64,000 bases of DNA from Opisthorchis felineus (Eukaryota; Platyhelminthes; Trematoda; Opisthorchiida; Opisthorchiidae), in assembly GCA_004794785.1 (NCBI GenBank), contig SJOL01007187.1, positions 1 to 64,000 on the forward strand, in the 5' to 3' direction. The translations under genes were made by a program, and so were the position numbers. Positions 62,401 through 64,000 of this stretch are shown here, piece after piece (the first letter of the stretch is position 1; each line of letters starts with the position of its first letter). Under the pieces are notes generated by a model, which had not been told where the DNA came from, did no database searches, and saw nothing but the letters and a program-made list of their open reading frames with translations.

Positions 62401-64000
62401 ATTAGGCAGACGTTGTAGCTCAATGGTTTATAGAATTCGATTGCCTAGAGGACTAGCTCTCCATCAATCAGACTGGGATCAAGAAGTTAGGCATTATGAA
62501 GGCAGGCTGACTACCTGACACCGTCACCAGGTGGAACGCAATTTGTTCAGCCAAGGAAATTGTTCAGAAAAGCAGTGCTACTGGAAGTTTTATTCACGGT
62601 GAGCGGAGTTTTGAAAAAATGATTTGGAGTCTATAAAGCCATCCCGATTAGAATAAGCTTCTGATGGATGTTGTTATAGCGGTTTTGGCAGGAGTTATCA
62701 CGGCATTTTAGATATAACGACTAGGAGCTACGTGGAAGCTAGGATAGAAAGCCCAACTTGCATCGCTATTAATAGCCCGGGAAGCGTTTTTTGCTGCACT
62801 GTGACGGATTCGGAGTTCGGTCGGCCATATAAGCGTCGACTATTTATGCAGTCGTTTGAGAAGACATCACTAGACGTTTCAGGACTCGTGGCATATATTT
62901 TATCATGTCTAGTATGGATAGTAGGCGAGATAGGGCGGAGGTTGTTTAATCTTAGTAGCACTTGAATGCACTTCTCCTTTTCCCAGTCATTAAATTAGTC
63001 GATTGTTGTTGAGTCCGGTAGAGGAAATCGACTTTTTGCTCCTGTTTTGACCACTGCGGGAGGTACTCCCGTGCGTGTATTTTTTCGGTTCAAAGGATGT
63101 GAGAGTAAACTGCTGAGGTGCAATGTCCCGTGGAACTGGGTCCCTGGGAAAAGACAATCAACATCTCAATCCTTATTGTCGTTACGTGGAATAATGTTAG
63201 TTCCTAGGAAACTGCAAGCCTTCCTTTTACCTTATTCTAAAGCAACTGATAATGAGATAAATTATGCAGCTAAAACTTTGCATAACTCGCATCTTCATCA
63301 CCTCCGGGCTGCGTGCAGCTTACACAATTGTTCCGACTACCAAAAAGTTGTTCACTGAGGGAAAGTTGGTTAAAGCAAGAACAGTACTTGCTGAATGATA
63401 CTGAAATGGGGTTGCAGTAATGGTGACATACAGACCCAAGTGCATCTTGTTGCAGGCTAACTTAGTGCAACTAATCTTATAGGAACGACTGATTGTCGGA
63501 ACAAATGTTTATTTTTATTCTTCTCCATCTGCCCATTCATTCAGTTAGTGAGTAACTAGATGTCTTTTCAGCTCGTAGATTGTATATTCCAGGCCAAAAA
63601 GAGCGTGCTGTTGTCAGGTGCTCTAGATTGTACGTGTTGTTAAATCTGACTTGAGATGAATACCTTTATTCTATCTTGTGGCAACCCACTCAACCAACGT
63701 TTATAGCTGCATTTATTATCCACCTTCAGACTAAAGTTTACTTCCATGTTGCTGAGAGTAAGAGACCGCATCCTGATTGGGTTTTCTCCTGCGAGTTTGT
63801 CCTATTAGTGTCATTATTTGAATTATTTTCCTTTGAACACGACTGCACGGATTTTTAGGTGTTCGGCCGTGCTTTCATATATCTCGCTTTAAGCACAGCT
63901 TTGTATAGAAAATTTCTAATGTGGTAGCCGGAGACGACGTGACCATGTTCTTCAGGAACCTGCTTCACAGTTCGGTGAACAGCCCATGTGAATAAATTAG
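62401..64000. other. Right edge, no gene recognised
   Basis: A tRNA-like head (GTTGTAGCTCAATGGTTTATAG at about 62412) suggests another SINE-type repeat, but no good box B follows. Frames at 62732-62965 and 63047-63358 on + are not recognised. Confidence 0.4.

Noticed and set aside
62408..62500. tRNA gene or second SINE family
   Set aside because: Only a box A-like stretch is seen; no acceptable box B or stem pairing follows.
1..64000. Bacterial-type features (operons, CRISPR, insertion sequences, rRNA)
   Set aside because: None found; split genes with GT..AG introns and LINE/SINE content show a eukaryotic nuclear genome.

Overview
The window is eukaryotic nuclear DNA and most resembles a parasitic flatworm (digenean fluke). 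Coding sequence is sparse and split into small exons with GT..AG borders. Introns reach several kb and are filled with fragments of RTE-like and CR1-like LINEs, a Ty3/gypsy element and a tRNA-derived SINE. I see no operon, CRISPR array or other bacterial feature. The species cannot be fixed from sequence alone.

Two genes can be assembled exon by exon; reading phases match at every junction. (1) On the + strand, 5702-15700, four exons encode a 312-residue TAF8, the histone-fold and PEPHTF-motif subunit of general transcription factor TFIID. A poly(A) signal follows at 15746. (2) On the - strand, 57850 down to 17457, sixteen exons encode about 806 residues of a MORN-repeat radial spoke head protein (RSPH10B-like) of motile cilia and flagella. 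The two genes are convergent, and their likely poly(A) signals lie about 1.4 kb apart.

Layout. 1-5660: no host gene recognised; three decayed CR1-type LINE pieces (860-1190 +, 1770-2340 +, 2640-3811 -). 5664-15751: TAF8, with SINEs and an RTE fragment in its introns. 15752-17124: spacer between the genes. 17125-57850: RSPH10B-like gene, whose introns hold RTE fragments, an LTR-like piece with 49-bp direct repeats, a gypsy RNase H/integrase fragment, SINEs, a (TCA)n microsatellite, and copies of a roughly 300-bp tandem repeat with a hammerhead-like core. 57851-64000: upstream flank; an internally deleted RTE element at 58380-59175 and otherwise nothing recognised.

The two genes have unrelated jobs (basal transcription; ciliary axoneme). 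The most interesting unexplained sequence is the roughly 300-bp repeat family around 9.3, 44.1, 45.9 and 50.5 kb. It carries a CTGATGA..GAAA core with a co-varying stem II and direct repeats at about one-unit spacing, a layout that recalls retrozyme-type small mobile RNAs.
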